DNA from: Clostridia bacterium
GTDB taxonomy: Bacteria > Bacillota > Clostridia > Oscillospirales > CAG-272
Length of the DNA: 64,000 nucleotides
Assembly (NCBI GenBank): GCA_017399305.1
Contig: JAFQDK010000029.1
Location: 33,053 to 97,052 of the forward strand
Direction of reading: 5' to 3'
Position numbers and translations under genes: made by a program. The stretch's first letter is position 1. The number at the start of each line of letters is the position of its first letter. A model generated the notes under the pieces. That model had not been told where the DNA came from, ran no database searches, and was given only the letters and a program-made list of their open reading frames with translations. Shown here in pieces: positions 15,907-25,622 of this stretch.

Positions 15907-18394
15907 TGGTTTCCACCTCAGCTACAGCCTCAATATCCGATTCCTCAGCCTTTGCCACCTTTGCAAAGTTGACTATCTTTGCACCGTCGGAAAGTCGCAT
16001 TACGATAACGCCGCCTGCAGTACGTGAGTAAGTATTGATGCCTTCCACAGGAATACGTATAATTGTACCTTCATTGGTTATAAGCATAAGGTCGTCATTT
16101 TCATCAACAGATGCGATAGATGTAAGGAGACCTGTCTTATCCGAGATCTTGTGAGCCGCAACACCCTTACCGCCACGGTTCTTCATAAGTCTGAACTCGT
16201 CAAACTCGGAAAGCTTACCGTAGCCGTTTTCGGTAATGGTGACAAGCTTTTTACCTTCTTCAACAAGTGCAACGCCGCAAACGTAGTCGTCCTCTTGAAC
16301 TCTGATACCGATAACACCTCTTGCGGTACGTCCCATAGCGCGTGCCTCGCTTTCAACAAAGCGGACAGCGTTGCCCTCGTGAGTAGCGATGATAAGTTCG
16401 GTATCGCCAAAGGTGAGTTTAACAAATACAAGCTCGTCGCCCTCGTCAAGGTTAAGTGCGATCTTACCGCCCTTGCGGTGATATACATATTCGCTGAGAG
16501 CAGTACGCTTGATGATACCGCGCTTTGTAACCATGGTGAGGAATGCATCATCTACAAACTCAGCAACCTCAATCATAGACGTAACTCTTTCGCCCTGCTC
16601 GATATCAAGCATATTGATGATGTTTGAGCCCTTGGCTGTTCTTGACGCTTCGGGAATCTGATATGCCTTGCGCATATGAACGCGGCCGCGGTTTGTAAAG
16701 AAGAGAATATACGAATGGCTGTTTGTTACAATAACCTTTTCGATAAAGTCCTCTTCCTTTGTTGTCATACCGATAATACCCTTGCCGCCGCGATGCTGTG
16801 CAGTGTAGGTATCGGCAGGAAGACGCTTGATATAGCCTGCATTTGTAAGTGTAAGCACGCATGCGTGACGCTCGATAAGGTCTTCGAGGTCGATATCATC
16901 CTCTGCTTCTACAATAGAAGTGCGGCGCTCGTCCGCGAACTTATCCTTAATTTCGGTAAGCTCTTCCTTAACGATGTTCTTTATCTTTTCTTCAGATGCA
17001 AGAATACCCGAAAGCTCGTCTACACGCTCATGCAAGTATGCGAGACGGTCTTCAATCTTCTGACGCTCCATACCGCTAAGACGTCCGAGAGTCATTTCAA
17101 CTATAGCCTGTGCCTGACGTTCGGAAAGCTCAAAACGTTCCATGAGCGCTGTCTTTGCAGCGGCAACAGACTCGCTATTCTTGATAAGCTCTATAATTTC
17201 GTCAATATGGTCAAGTGCTATCTTGTAGCCCTCATAAATGTGCATTTCTGCAAGGGTCTTATCAAGGTCGAACTTTGTACGGCGGGTGATTATTTCTTCC
17301 TGGAACTCAATATAATTGCGAAGAATATCCTTAAGTGTGAATATCTTAGGAACGCCGTTTTCGAGTGCGAGCATATTTACGGAGAACGTGCTCTGCAGCT
17401 CACTGTAACGGTAAAGCTGATTTAAGATTACCTGTGCATTTGCGTCACGGCGCAGATCTACAACGATACGCATACCTGCCTGTCCGCTTTCATCGCGGAT
17501 GTCGGTAATTCCCTCAATGCGCTTATCATTTACAAGGTCAGCAATGCTCTTTACAAGCTGTGACTTGTTTACCATGTAGGGAATCTCGGTAAAGATGATA
17601 GAGTTTTCCTCTTCATCAATATCCGCAGTAGCACGGACTACTACACGTCCCTTACCTGTTTCATAAGCATCACGGATACCCTTGGTGCCGTAAATTGTAG
17701 CATATGTCGGGAAGTCGGGACCCTTGATATGCTCCATAAGCTCTTCGGTAGTAATCTCGGGATTGTCCATCATGGCAAGCGTACCGTCAATAACCTCACC
17801 GAGATTGTGTGTGGGGATGTTGGTAGCCATACCTACAGCAATACCCACAGCACCGTTTACAAGGAGATTGGGAAAACGCGAAGGAAGCACTGTAGGCTCC
17901 ATGCGTGTATTATCAAAGTTAGGTGTCATGTTGACGATATCTTTTTCAATATCGGTCATCATAACATCTGCTATTTTAGAGAGCTTTGCCTCGGTGTAAC
18001 GGTAAGCAGCGGCGCCGTCACCGTCGATATTGCCGAAGTTACCCTGTCCCTTAATAAGCGGATAGCGATATGAGAAATCCTGCGCCATACGAACCATTGT
18101 GCCGTATACCGCGGCGTCACCGTGTGGATGATAACGTCCAAGCACGTTACCAACTGTTGTCGCCGATTTACGGAAAGGCTTATCGTATGTGAGGTTATCC
18201 TCATACATTGCATAGAGAATACGGCGCTGACCTGGCTTCATACCGTCGCGCACATCGGGAAGTGCACGGCTGGTGATAACACTCATCGAATACTCGATAA
18301 AGCCCTGGCGCACCTGCTTTTCCATATTGACAGGAACTATTTTTTGATCCGGAAAATCAATAGATTCACTTAAAATTGTGTTCTTTTTAGCCAT
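15899..18394 (-). CDS. gyrA: DNA gyrase subunit A
   Basis: This 831-residue subunit of the type II topoisomerase cuts and rejoins DNA to add negative supercoils. The breakage-reunion domain covers about 20-510, with the active-site Tyr133 in [11 protein letters not shown]. The C-terminal beta-pinwheel covers about 520-815, and its GyrA box is recognisable as YRTQHRGGKG-like [15 protein letters not shown]. In the quinolone pocket the residues equal to E. coli Ser83 and Asp87 are Ala94 and Gly98 ([10 protein letters not shown]). The ATG at 18394 is chosen by homology; it has no Shine-Dalgarno, and a 24-bp palindrome (18412-18435) lies just upstream. A TTG at 18448 is a weaker option. Confidence 0.96.
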   Translation of the reverse strand: MAKKNTILSESIDFPDQKIVPVNMEKQVRQGFIEYSMSVITSRALPDVRDGMKPGQRRILYAMYEDNLTYDKPFRKSATTVGNVLGRYHPHGDAAVYGTMVRMAQDFSYRYPLIKGQGNFGNIDGDGAAAYRYTEAKLSKIADVMMTDIEKDIVNMTPNFDNTRMEPTVLPSRFPNLLVNGAVGIAVGMATNIPTHNLGEVIDGTLAMMDNPEITTEELMEHIKGPDFPTYATIYGTKGIRDAYETGKGRVVVRATADIDEEENSIIFTEIPYMVNKSQLVKSIADLVNDKRIEGITDIRDESGQAGMRIVVDLRRDANAQVILNQLYRYSELQSTFSVNMLALENGVPKIFTLKDILRNYIEFQEEIITRRTKFDLDKTLAEMHIYEGYKIALDHIDEIIELIKNSESVAAAKTALMERFELSERQAQAIVEMTLGRLSGMERQKIEDRLAYLHERVDELSGILASEEKIKNIVKEELTEIKDKFADERRTSIVEAEDDIDLEDLIERHACVLTLTNAGYIKRLPADTYTAQHRGGKGIIGMTTKEEDFIEKVIVTNSHSYILFFTNRGRVHMRKAYQIPEASRTAKGSNIINMLDIEQGERVTSMIEVAEFVDDAFLTMVTKRGIIKRTALSEYVYHRKGGKIALNLDEGDELVFVKLTFGDTELIIATHEGNAVRFVESEARAMGRTARGVIGIRVQEDDYVCGVALVEEGKKLVTITENGYGKLSEFDEFRLMKNRGGKGVAAHKISDKTGLLTSIASVDENDDLMLITNEGTIIRIPVEGINTYSRTAGGVIVMRLSDGAKIVNFAKVAKAEESDIEAVAEVETNE

Positions 18395-18411
18395 TTGTTT
18401 TTTTATAGCAA

Positions 18412-18435
18412 GAAAACTTTTTTCAAAAAGTTTTC
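18412..18435. repeat. Near-perfect palindrome in the gyrA leader
   Basis: GAAAACTTTTT and AAAAAGTTTTC flank a 2-nt centre. In the gyrA mRNA it would form a hairpin about 17 nt before the start codon, where a ribosome binding site is expected. A weaker relative (ACTTTTAAAAAGT) lies at about 18450-18463. Confidence 0.6.
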
Positions 18436-18448
18436 CTGCACCTTTCAA

Positions 18449-18619
18449 AAACTTTTAAAAAGTAAATTTATTTTCTATACTTTTTCCACATTATTCACAT
18501 TTTTTACTGTGGAAAACTTGTGTTAGTGCATATTGTGTAAAAGTCATACAAACCCATACACAGTAATATTTTTAAATGTGTGTTAATATGTGGAAATGAT
18601 AACTTTTGATGTATAAAAA
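18449..18619. other. gyrB-gyrA intergenic region with a cluster of DnaA-box-like sites
   Basis: Within 117 bp there are TTTTCCACA (18482-18490), TTATTCACA (18491-18499), TGTGGAAAA (18509-18517) and TGTGGAAAT (18589-18597). Each differs by one or two bases from the DnaA box TTATCCACA or its complement. The first and third form an inverted pair. The region is AT-rich. It also must supply the gyrA leader. Confidence 0.5.
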
Positions 18620-20578
<1,959 letters not shown>

Positions 20579-20845
20579 TTACTCAATCGACTTTTTTGCA
20601 CGGCTTGCAAGTGACAGCGTTGAAAGCTGTGAAATGCATACCGCAGTTTGATTTATATTTTCATTCTTATCATACAAAATAAATGATTTTGGTATCTCTG
20701 TCTTTGAAATTTCGAGAATACCGTCACTCTGTGCCTTTTTTAAAAAGGAACGCGTGTCCGCACCCATAGTAGCATTGTCCATATCAAAAATACCGATAAT
20801 GCTCTTTGTGCGTATTATTTTATTGTTTCCTGCATGTAAATACAT
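20579..20845 (-). CDS. remB: RemB/YaaB-type extracellular matrix regulator (DUF370)
   Basis: This 88-residue protein of the DUF370 family starts with MYLHAGNNKIIRTKSIIGIFDMDN, a typical N-terminus; the family also contains the DNA-binding biofilm regulator RemA. In B. subtilis yaaB/remB lies between recF and gyrB, exactly as here (4 bp after recF, 27 bp before gyrB), which supports the name. Its regulatory role outside Bacillus is not established; DNA binding is inferred from RemA. Confidence 0.85.
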   Translation of the reverse strand: MYLHAGNNKIIRTKSIIGIFDMDNATMGADTRSFLKKAQSDGILEISKTEIPKSFILYDKNENINQTAVCISQLSTLSLASRAKKSIE

Positions 20846-20848
20846 AAA

Positions 20849-21949
20849 TTACCTCTCAGGTACGGGAGTATACCTTCCTCCGTCAACGTAAATCATTTTC
20901 AAGTCGGAAAGCTTTACATAATCGCCTTTTTCACAGGCAGTAACTATCATTTGTCTGCCTTCGGTACGAGAAAGAACATATGATTTCCTGTCCTCATCAA
21001 GCTCGCCTAAAACATCGTCAAAAAGATAAACAGGTGATTCACCTTTTTCAAGAGAAATAATTTCTCCCTCTCCTATTTTAAGTGCAAGTGAAAGAGAGCG
21101 TTGCTGTCCCTGTGAAGCAAACTGACGCGCATCCATTTTATTTATTGTGAAATACAAATCATCTCTTTGTATTCCGCAAAGGCTCATTTTTGCCGCCTGT
21201 TCGCGTTTTTCAAATTCTTTGAATAATTCCTCATAAATAGTTTTAACATCTGAAAATCGGGATTTTTCGGCAGAAATATCACTTTTATAAAAAATTTCTG
21301 CTTCTTCTTTTCCCTGACTTATTTCTTTTATGGTATTTTTGAGGCTTACAGACAACTTTTCCACATAGTCACGGCGCATTTCATAAATACGCGCGCACAC
21401 ATAAGAAAGCTGCTCATTATATGATGACATCAAATTGGCATCATATAGAACATCACTTTTAAGCAGCGCATTTTTACCTTCAAGCAATTTTTTATGCTCG
21501 GCAAGAAGCGCAACATATTCATTTGAAAGCTGTGATATCGCTATATTGAGAAATTCACGTCTTTCACTTGGTGCAGCTTTTATAATAGAAAGATGGTCCG
21601 GACAAAAGAAAACCGCATTGAATTTTCCTATAAGTTCCTTTGCAGTTATCTTTACACCATTACAAAGTCTCATTCTCTGTCCGTCATAAAAACGGTACTC
21701 AAGAACATGCTCACCATCATGCCGCTCAAAAGTGATTTTTATAGAATATCCTTTTTCACCAAAGCGTACTATGTCAGAATCCTTGCCGCCGCGAAAGCTT
21801 TTTCCGCGCGCAAAAAAGTATATAGCTTCAAGCACGTTTGTTTTTCCCTCGGCATTTTTGCCATAAAGAAGATTCACACCGTTTTGAAAATCTATAACAG
21901 CACTCTCACAAAGCCTGAAATTATTCAGTTTGATGTTTTTTAAAATCAT
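20849..21949 (-). CDS. recF: DNA replication and repair protein RecF
   Basis: This 366-residue SMC-like ATPase helps load RecA at single-strand gaps. Walker A is GKNAEGKTN (about residues 30-38; most homologues have GxNGQGKTN), the signature is FASQGQQRSLSLALKIGE, and Walker B/D-loop is PVYLFDDVLGELDEDR. Length is normal. Usually a small S4-domain gene (yaaA) stands between dnaN and recF; here that gap holds a palindromic repeat instead. Confidence 0.96.
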   Translation of the reverse strand: MILKNIKLNNFRLCESAVIDFQNGVNLLYGKNAEGKTNVLEAIYFFARGKSFRGGKDSDIVRFGEKGYSIKITFERHDGEHVLEYRFYDGQRMRLCNGVKITAKELIGKFNAVFFCPDHLSIIKAAPSERREFLNIAISQLSNEYVALLAEHKKLLEGKNALLKSDVLYDANLMSSYNEQLSYVCARIYEMRRDYVEKLSVSLKNTIKEISQGKEEAEIFYKSDISAEKSRFSDVKTIYEELFKEFEKREQAAKMSLCGIQRDDLYFTINKMDARQFASQGQQRSLSLALKIGEGEIISLEKGESPVYLFDDVLGELDEDRKSYVLSRTEGRQMIVTACEKGDYVKLSDLKMIYVDGGRYTPVPER

Positions 21950-21957
21950 AGCTTGCC

Positions 21958-22073
21958 TACCTTGCCTAAATGAGAGGATATTGACGCATATGTCGCATTG
22001 GCCTACTCGCGGTGTAGGGATACGTATCCCCCAGTCGCCTTACGGCGCTAGCCCCCTTTAGGCAAGGGGCACT
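21958..22073. repeat. Palindromic repeat element between dnaN and recF
   Basis: The outer arms CTTGCCTAAATGAGAGG (21961-21977) and GCCCCCTTTAGGCAAGG (about 22050-22066) are inverted. Inside are further dyads (GTAGGGATACGTATCCCCC; GTCGCCTTACGGCGCTAG). A fragment with the same arm (CCCTCTTGCCTAAATGGGG, about 13363-13381) lies beside rimO/recX. It resembles mobile intergenic repeats of clostridial genomes. Confidence 0.7.
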
Positions 22074-22080
22074 TTTATTA

Positions 22081-23223
22081 TCACTCTTTCATCTTGAGCG
22101 GGAGAACCATATAAACATACTGGTCCTCTGCTTCATCGTCAATAGGCTCAATAGTAGCACTCATGTAGGGAGTGAGAAGCTTTATACGAATCTTTTCTGT
22201 AGTGATAGAACGCATAGTATCCATAAGATAACGACAGTTGAAACCGATAACAATATCATCACCTGTGTGCTCGCAAGAAACTTCTTCAAAAATATTTCCG
22301 TTTGCACTCTTTGATGTGATCTGCAATGAGTTTTCAACAAAAGAAAGCTTTACATAATTCTTTGTGCTGCCCGCAATTTTTTCTTCAGAAATGAGTGCGG
22401 CACGCTCAAGCGCATCCTGAAATTCCTTTGCATCAAGTATAGCTTCAATTGGCTGATCCTTTGGAATAAGTCTGTCATAGTCAATGTACTCACCCTCAAC
22501 AAGTCTTGAGGAGAAAACAAGATTTTCCATATTGAAAATAATGTTCTTGTTTGTAACCATAATAGTAACAAACTCATCTGGATCATCAGAAAGCATCTTT
22601 ACAAGCTCGGTTATTGTTTTGCCGGGTACAATAAATGATGTTCTTTCAAGATTGTCAATAACAGTAATAATAGGTGTGCGGAGATTACAAAGTGAAAGTG
22701 TATAGCTATCACAGCTTACCACGCGGATATTGTCGCTTTCAAGCTTGAAGAAAGCACCGCAAAGAATGGGACGCTGATCTATCTGTGCAATAGAATGTGC
22801 AGTACGTACGATCATCTTTTTAAGTGCACGCTGTTCAATTGTAAAGGATTCCTTACCAGCAATAACAGGCATCTGTGGGAAATCCTTTGCAGGGAGTGCA
22901 TGAAGAGAGAATGAGCTTCTTCCGCTCTTGATAGTAACTATAAGAGATTCATCCACAGAAAGAGTAATAACACTTTCAGGAAGAATACGAACTATGGATA
23001 AAAATCTTTGCGCATTAATAACGCATGCACCGGGCAGAATAACCTCAGCTTCAACGATTGCTTTAACACTCTTTTCCATATCATATGTGGACATCTTGAG
23101 TCCGTCATCGCAGGTTTCAAGCAGAACACCCTCGGTAAACGGATGAGTGTTCTTTTGCGAAACTGCGCCCATAGCACGGACGAGCTTTTCAAGCATCTTG
23201 GCTTTTTCAAATTTAATCTTCAT
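22081..23223 (-). CDS. dnaN: DNA polymerase III subunit beta (sliding clamp)
   Basis: This 380-residue ring-forming processivity clamp is made of three similar domains (boundaries near 125 and 255). Recognisable clamp segments are INAQRFLSIVRILPE in domain 1, LCGAFFKLESDNIRVVSCDSYTL-type residues (seen as FKLESDNIRVVSCDSY) in domain 2, and NCRYLMDTMRSI plus YVYMVLPLKM at the C-terminus, which forms part of the peptide-binding pocket. It lies after dnaA with the probable origin between them. Confidence 0.97.
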   Translation of the reverse strand: MKIKFEKAKMLEKLVRAMGAVSQKNTHPFTEGVLLETCDDGLKMSTYDMEKSVKAIVEAEVILPGACVINAQRFLSIVRILPESVITLSVDESLIVTIKSGRSSFSLHALPAKDFPQMPVIAGKESFTIEQRALKKMIVRTAHSIAQIDQRPILCGAFFKLESDNIRVVSCDSYTLSLCNLRTPIITVIDNLERTSFIVPGKTITELVKMLSDDPDEFVTIMVTNKNIIFNMENLVFSSRLVEGEYIDYDRLIPKDQPIEAILDAKEFQDALERAALISEEKIAGSTKNYVKLSFVENSLQITSKSANGNIFEEVSCEHTGDDIVIGFNCRYLMDTMRSITTEKIRIKLLTPYMSATIEPIDDEAEDQYVYMVLPLKMKE

Positions 23224-23443
23224 TTTGTTTTCTCCGTCTCTTATATAAAAGATAATAATTATTTTAGTAGTAACGGTAGTAGAGCGCCTTAAAAATGTGT
23301 AAAACTTTCAAAGGCTTATCACACAAAGAAAAATGTCGTTTTTTTGGAAAATTTTCTATGTGATTAATTCAGAGTTTTTCAATGGATAACTTTATCCACA
23401 TTTGGAATGTGAATAAAAAAGTATGTAACTATGTTAAAAACTC
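23224..23443. other. Probable oriC region between dnaA and dnaN
   Basis: The 220-bp, AT-rich gap contains a perfect DnaA box TTATCCACA (23392-23400) facing an imperfect one (AATGGATAA, 23381-23389) one base away. The TTTTTTGG and AAAATTTTC stretches would suit an unwinding element. The dnaA-dnaN gap is a usual site for the chromosomal origin in Firmicutes. Only one perfect box is present, so more boxes may lie in neighbouring gaps (compare 18449-18619). Confidence 0.55.
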
Positions 23444-24850
23444 CTATTGCAAATCTTCTTTTATGTCCTTGATGAGTGAATTAATTTCGTCACTAAACTC
23501 TCTTTTTTCACTCATTCCGCGCTCAATCTTTTTAATTGCAGCCATTACAGATGTATGGTCACATGAGAATATCGAAGCGATATCTGTATATGTCATTTCC
23601 ATAGCTTCACGCAGTGTATACATACATGCATGGCGCGCACCTACGATATGTGCCGTTCTCTTTTTACCTATTATTGTTTCTTTTGAAATGTTGTACTTAT
23701 CGCATACAGCCAAAATTGTTTTTTCAATCTTGGCGCTCTTAGGCTCCTCGGTGGGAACAAGATCTGCAATTTCATTTTTAACAATATCTATATTGAGATC
23801 TTTGCCCATGATAAAGCGCATAGCCGCAAGCTTTTTGATGCCGCCTTCAATAAGTCGGATGTTGTCTTTAAGTTTGGTAGCCATAAACTCAACTATTTCA
23901 TCGGGAAGCTTTAAGTTAAGTTCTTCTGCTTTCTTCTGGATAATTGCAATTCTCAGCTCGGTATCAGGCGGAGTGATGTCTGCCGAAAGACCCCATTCAA
24001 GTCTTGTGCGAATTCTCTCTTCAAGATTCTTCATCTCATGGATAGGGCGGTCACAGGTAACAATTATCTGTTTTTGTGCTTCATAAAGTGAGTTGAATGT
24101 ATGGAAAAATTCATTCTGAGTTGCGCTCTTTCCTGCGATAAACTGAATATCGTCAACAAGCAATATGTCAGCCTTGCGATATTTTTCTCTGAACTGCTCT
24201 GTCGTATCGTTTTTGATAGCTTCAACAAGGCTGTTTGTAAATTCTTCACCCTTGATGTAGATAACCTTAAGAGATGGGTCGCGCTGCATCAATGTATTTA
24301 TGATAGCGTACATAAGGTGAGTTTTACCAAGACCGCTTTTACCGTGAATGAAAAGTGGATTGTATGTAACCTCATCGCTGTTTGCAATTGCATAACATGC
24401 GGCATAAGCAAATTTATTTGATTCACCGGATACAAAGTTTTCAAAAGTAAAATAAGCATTTGATTTTTTATCCGGTGAAATAACCTTTACAGCGTTATCC
24501 ATATCTTTAAAATGGCGTTCGCTGTCGCTTGCTTTTTTATCAGCTACATATTTCTTGTAAAGCTCTTCTGCCTCCTCGGGAGTTTTAATATCACCTGCAT
24601 CGGAAATAAGTTCTGTTTCTATTTCAAAACCTAGGCAGTTATAAAAGTGATCTTTCAAAACATCGGGATATTTAGAATCAATTATTTTCTTTTTAAAATC
24701 CTTATCTATAGTCATAAGGGCAACATCATCGGCAAGATAAACAAGCTTTATTCCGCCGAACCAGAGTTCAAGCGTTGACGAAGAAAAATTTTCTCCAAGC
24801 GAGCTGTATACGGCTTGCCAAAGTTCTTTAAGTTCATCAAGTGAATTCAT
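23444..24850 (-). CDS. dnaA: Chromosomal replication initiator protein DnaA
   Basis: This 468-residue AAA+ ATPase binds DnaA boxes at oriC and opens the duplex. Domain I is at about 1-85 (LKELWQAVYSSLGENFSSST). The AAA+ domain has Walker A GKSGLGKTHLMYAI, Walker B ILLVDDIQFIAGK and the sensor RTRLEWGLSADI. Domain IV carries the DNA-binding signature GKKRTAHIVGARHACMYTLR and CDHTSVMAAIKKI. The ATG at 24850 is used because GGAGG lies 6 bp upstream; an in-frame codon ten residues earlier is rejected. Confidence 0.97.
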   Translation of the reverse strand: MNSLDELKELWQAVYSSLGENFSSSTLELWFGGIKLVYLADDVALMTIDKDFKKKIIDSKYPDVLKDHFYNCLGFEIETELISDAGDIKTPEEAEELYKKYVADKKASDSERHFKDMDNAVKVISPDKKSNAYFTFENFVSGESNKFAYAACYAIANSDEVTYNPLFIHGKSGLGKTHLMYAIINTLMQRDPSLKVIYIKGEEFTNSLVEAIKNDTTEQFREKYRKADILLVDDIQFIAGKSATQNEFFHTFNSLYEAQKQIIVTCDRPIHEMKNLEERIRTRLEWGLSADITPPDTELRIAIIQKKAEELNLKLPDEIVEFMATKLKDNIRLIEGGIKKLAAMRFIMGKDLNIDIVKNEIADLVPTEEPKSAKIEKTILAVCDKYNISKETIIGKKRTAHIVGARHACMYTLREAMEMTYTDIASIFSCDHTSVMAAIKKIERGMSEKREFSDEINSLIKDIKEDLQ

Positions 24851-24901
24851 GTATGTCCTCCGTTTTTTCGGGAAAAGCAAAATTACAGTAATACAGTATA
24901 A

Positions 24902-24930
24902 ATTATATCATAAGTTAAATTATATTTCAA
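24902..24930 (-). promoter_or_regulatory. dnaA promoter
   Basis: Minus strand: TTGAAA (24930-24925), a 17-bp spacer and TATAAT (24907-24902), about 50 bp before the dnaA start. The rest of the gap to 25019 is extremely AT-rich (runs of TATA). A weak rightward promoter for the PAP2 gene may lie at 24971-24999 (TTGAAT, 17 bp, TATCCT). Confidence 0.7.
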
Positions 24931-25019
24931 GTATAATATTATATATATATTATAATATATAGAGAAACTATTGAATTAATTTTTAAAATGTGATATCCTT
25001 TTAAAAAAGAGGTGACATC

Positions 25020-25553
25020 ATGGAAGAAAAAATACTTTTGTGGGTACAGGAAAATTTGAGATTTGATTGGCTAACTCCAATTGTAAAAGGAATTACTTAT
25101 CTTGGAAACGCAGGTATACTGTGGATAATTTTGTCAGCACTTTTTTTGATATTTAAAAAAACGCGCAAAACAGGTCTTATGACTTCAACAGCGCTTATAT
25201 TTGACCTGCTTTCTGTTAATATTTTAATTAAAAATATTGTTGCACGTACACGTCCGTATGAAGTGATAGACGGGCTTGTAAGTCTTATAGGTCAGCAGAG
25301 TGACAAGTCTTTTCCGTCAGGACATACTGCGGCATCATTTGCTTTTGTTGCGGTTCTCTGGTTTATGGCACCGAAAAAGGTTTCAATTCCTCTTACTGTG
25401 CTTGCATCGTTTATAGCACTTTCAAGACTTTATCTCGGCGTACATTATCCAACGGATATTATAGGCGGAATAGCTGTAGGTATGATATGCGGAATTTTAG
25501 CAGTAATACTTGTGGAATTTATTGAAAAGAAAATAAAAAAAGAGGCTCATTGA
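25020..25553 (+). CDS. PAP2-family phosphatase
   Basis: This 177-residue integral membrane phosphatase has five to six helices. The three motifs of the phosphatidic acid phosphatase type 2 superfamily are present: KNIVARTRP (KX6RP, about residue 70), PSGHTAAS (about 98) and SRLYLGVHYPTD (SRX5HX3D, about 140). Bacterial relatives dephosphorylate undecaprenyl diphosphate, phosphatidylglycerol phosphate or phosphatidic acid; which one applies here cannot be read. RBS AGAGGTGA. The final codons and stop lie inside the terminator stem. Confidence 0.93.
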   Translation: MEEKILLWVQENLRFDWLTPIVKGITYLGNAGILWIILSALFLIFKKTRKTGLMTSTALIFDLLSVNILIKNIVARTRPYEVIDGLVSLIGQQSDKSFPSGHTAASFAFVAVLWFMAPKKVSIPLTVLASFIALSRLYLGVHYPTDIIGGIAVGMICGILAVILVEFIEKKIKKEAH

Positions 25554-25569
25554 GCCTCTTTTTTTTATT
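25531..25569 (+). terminator. Intrinsic terminator of the PAP2 gene; left copy of a 38-bp direct repeat
   Basis: AGAGGCTCA and TGAGCCTCT form a perfect stem followed by eight T. A run of about 38 bases including the flanks recurs almost identically at 27626-27663, on the other side of the AT-rich protease gene. Confidence 0.9.
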
Positions 25570-25596
25570 GACATAAATATAATATTATCGTAAAAT
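25568..25596 (+). promoter_or_regulatory. Promoter of the AT-rich protease gene
   Basis: TTGACA (25568-25573), a 17-bp spacer and TAAAAT (25591-25596). It begins within the last bases of the terminator repeat. Confidence 0.65.
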
Positions 25597-25622
25597 ATTA
25601 TAAAAACTGGTAGGAGAAAAAT

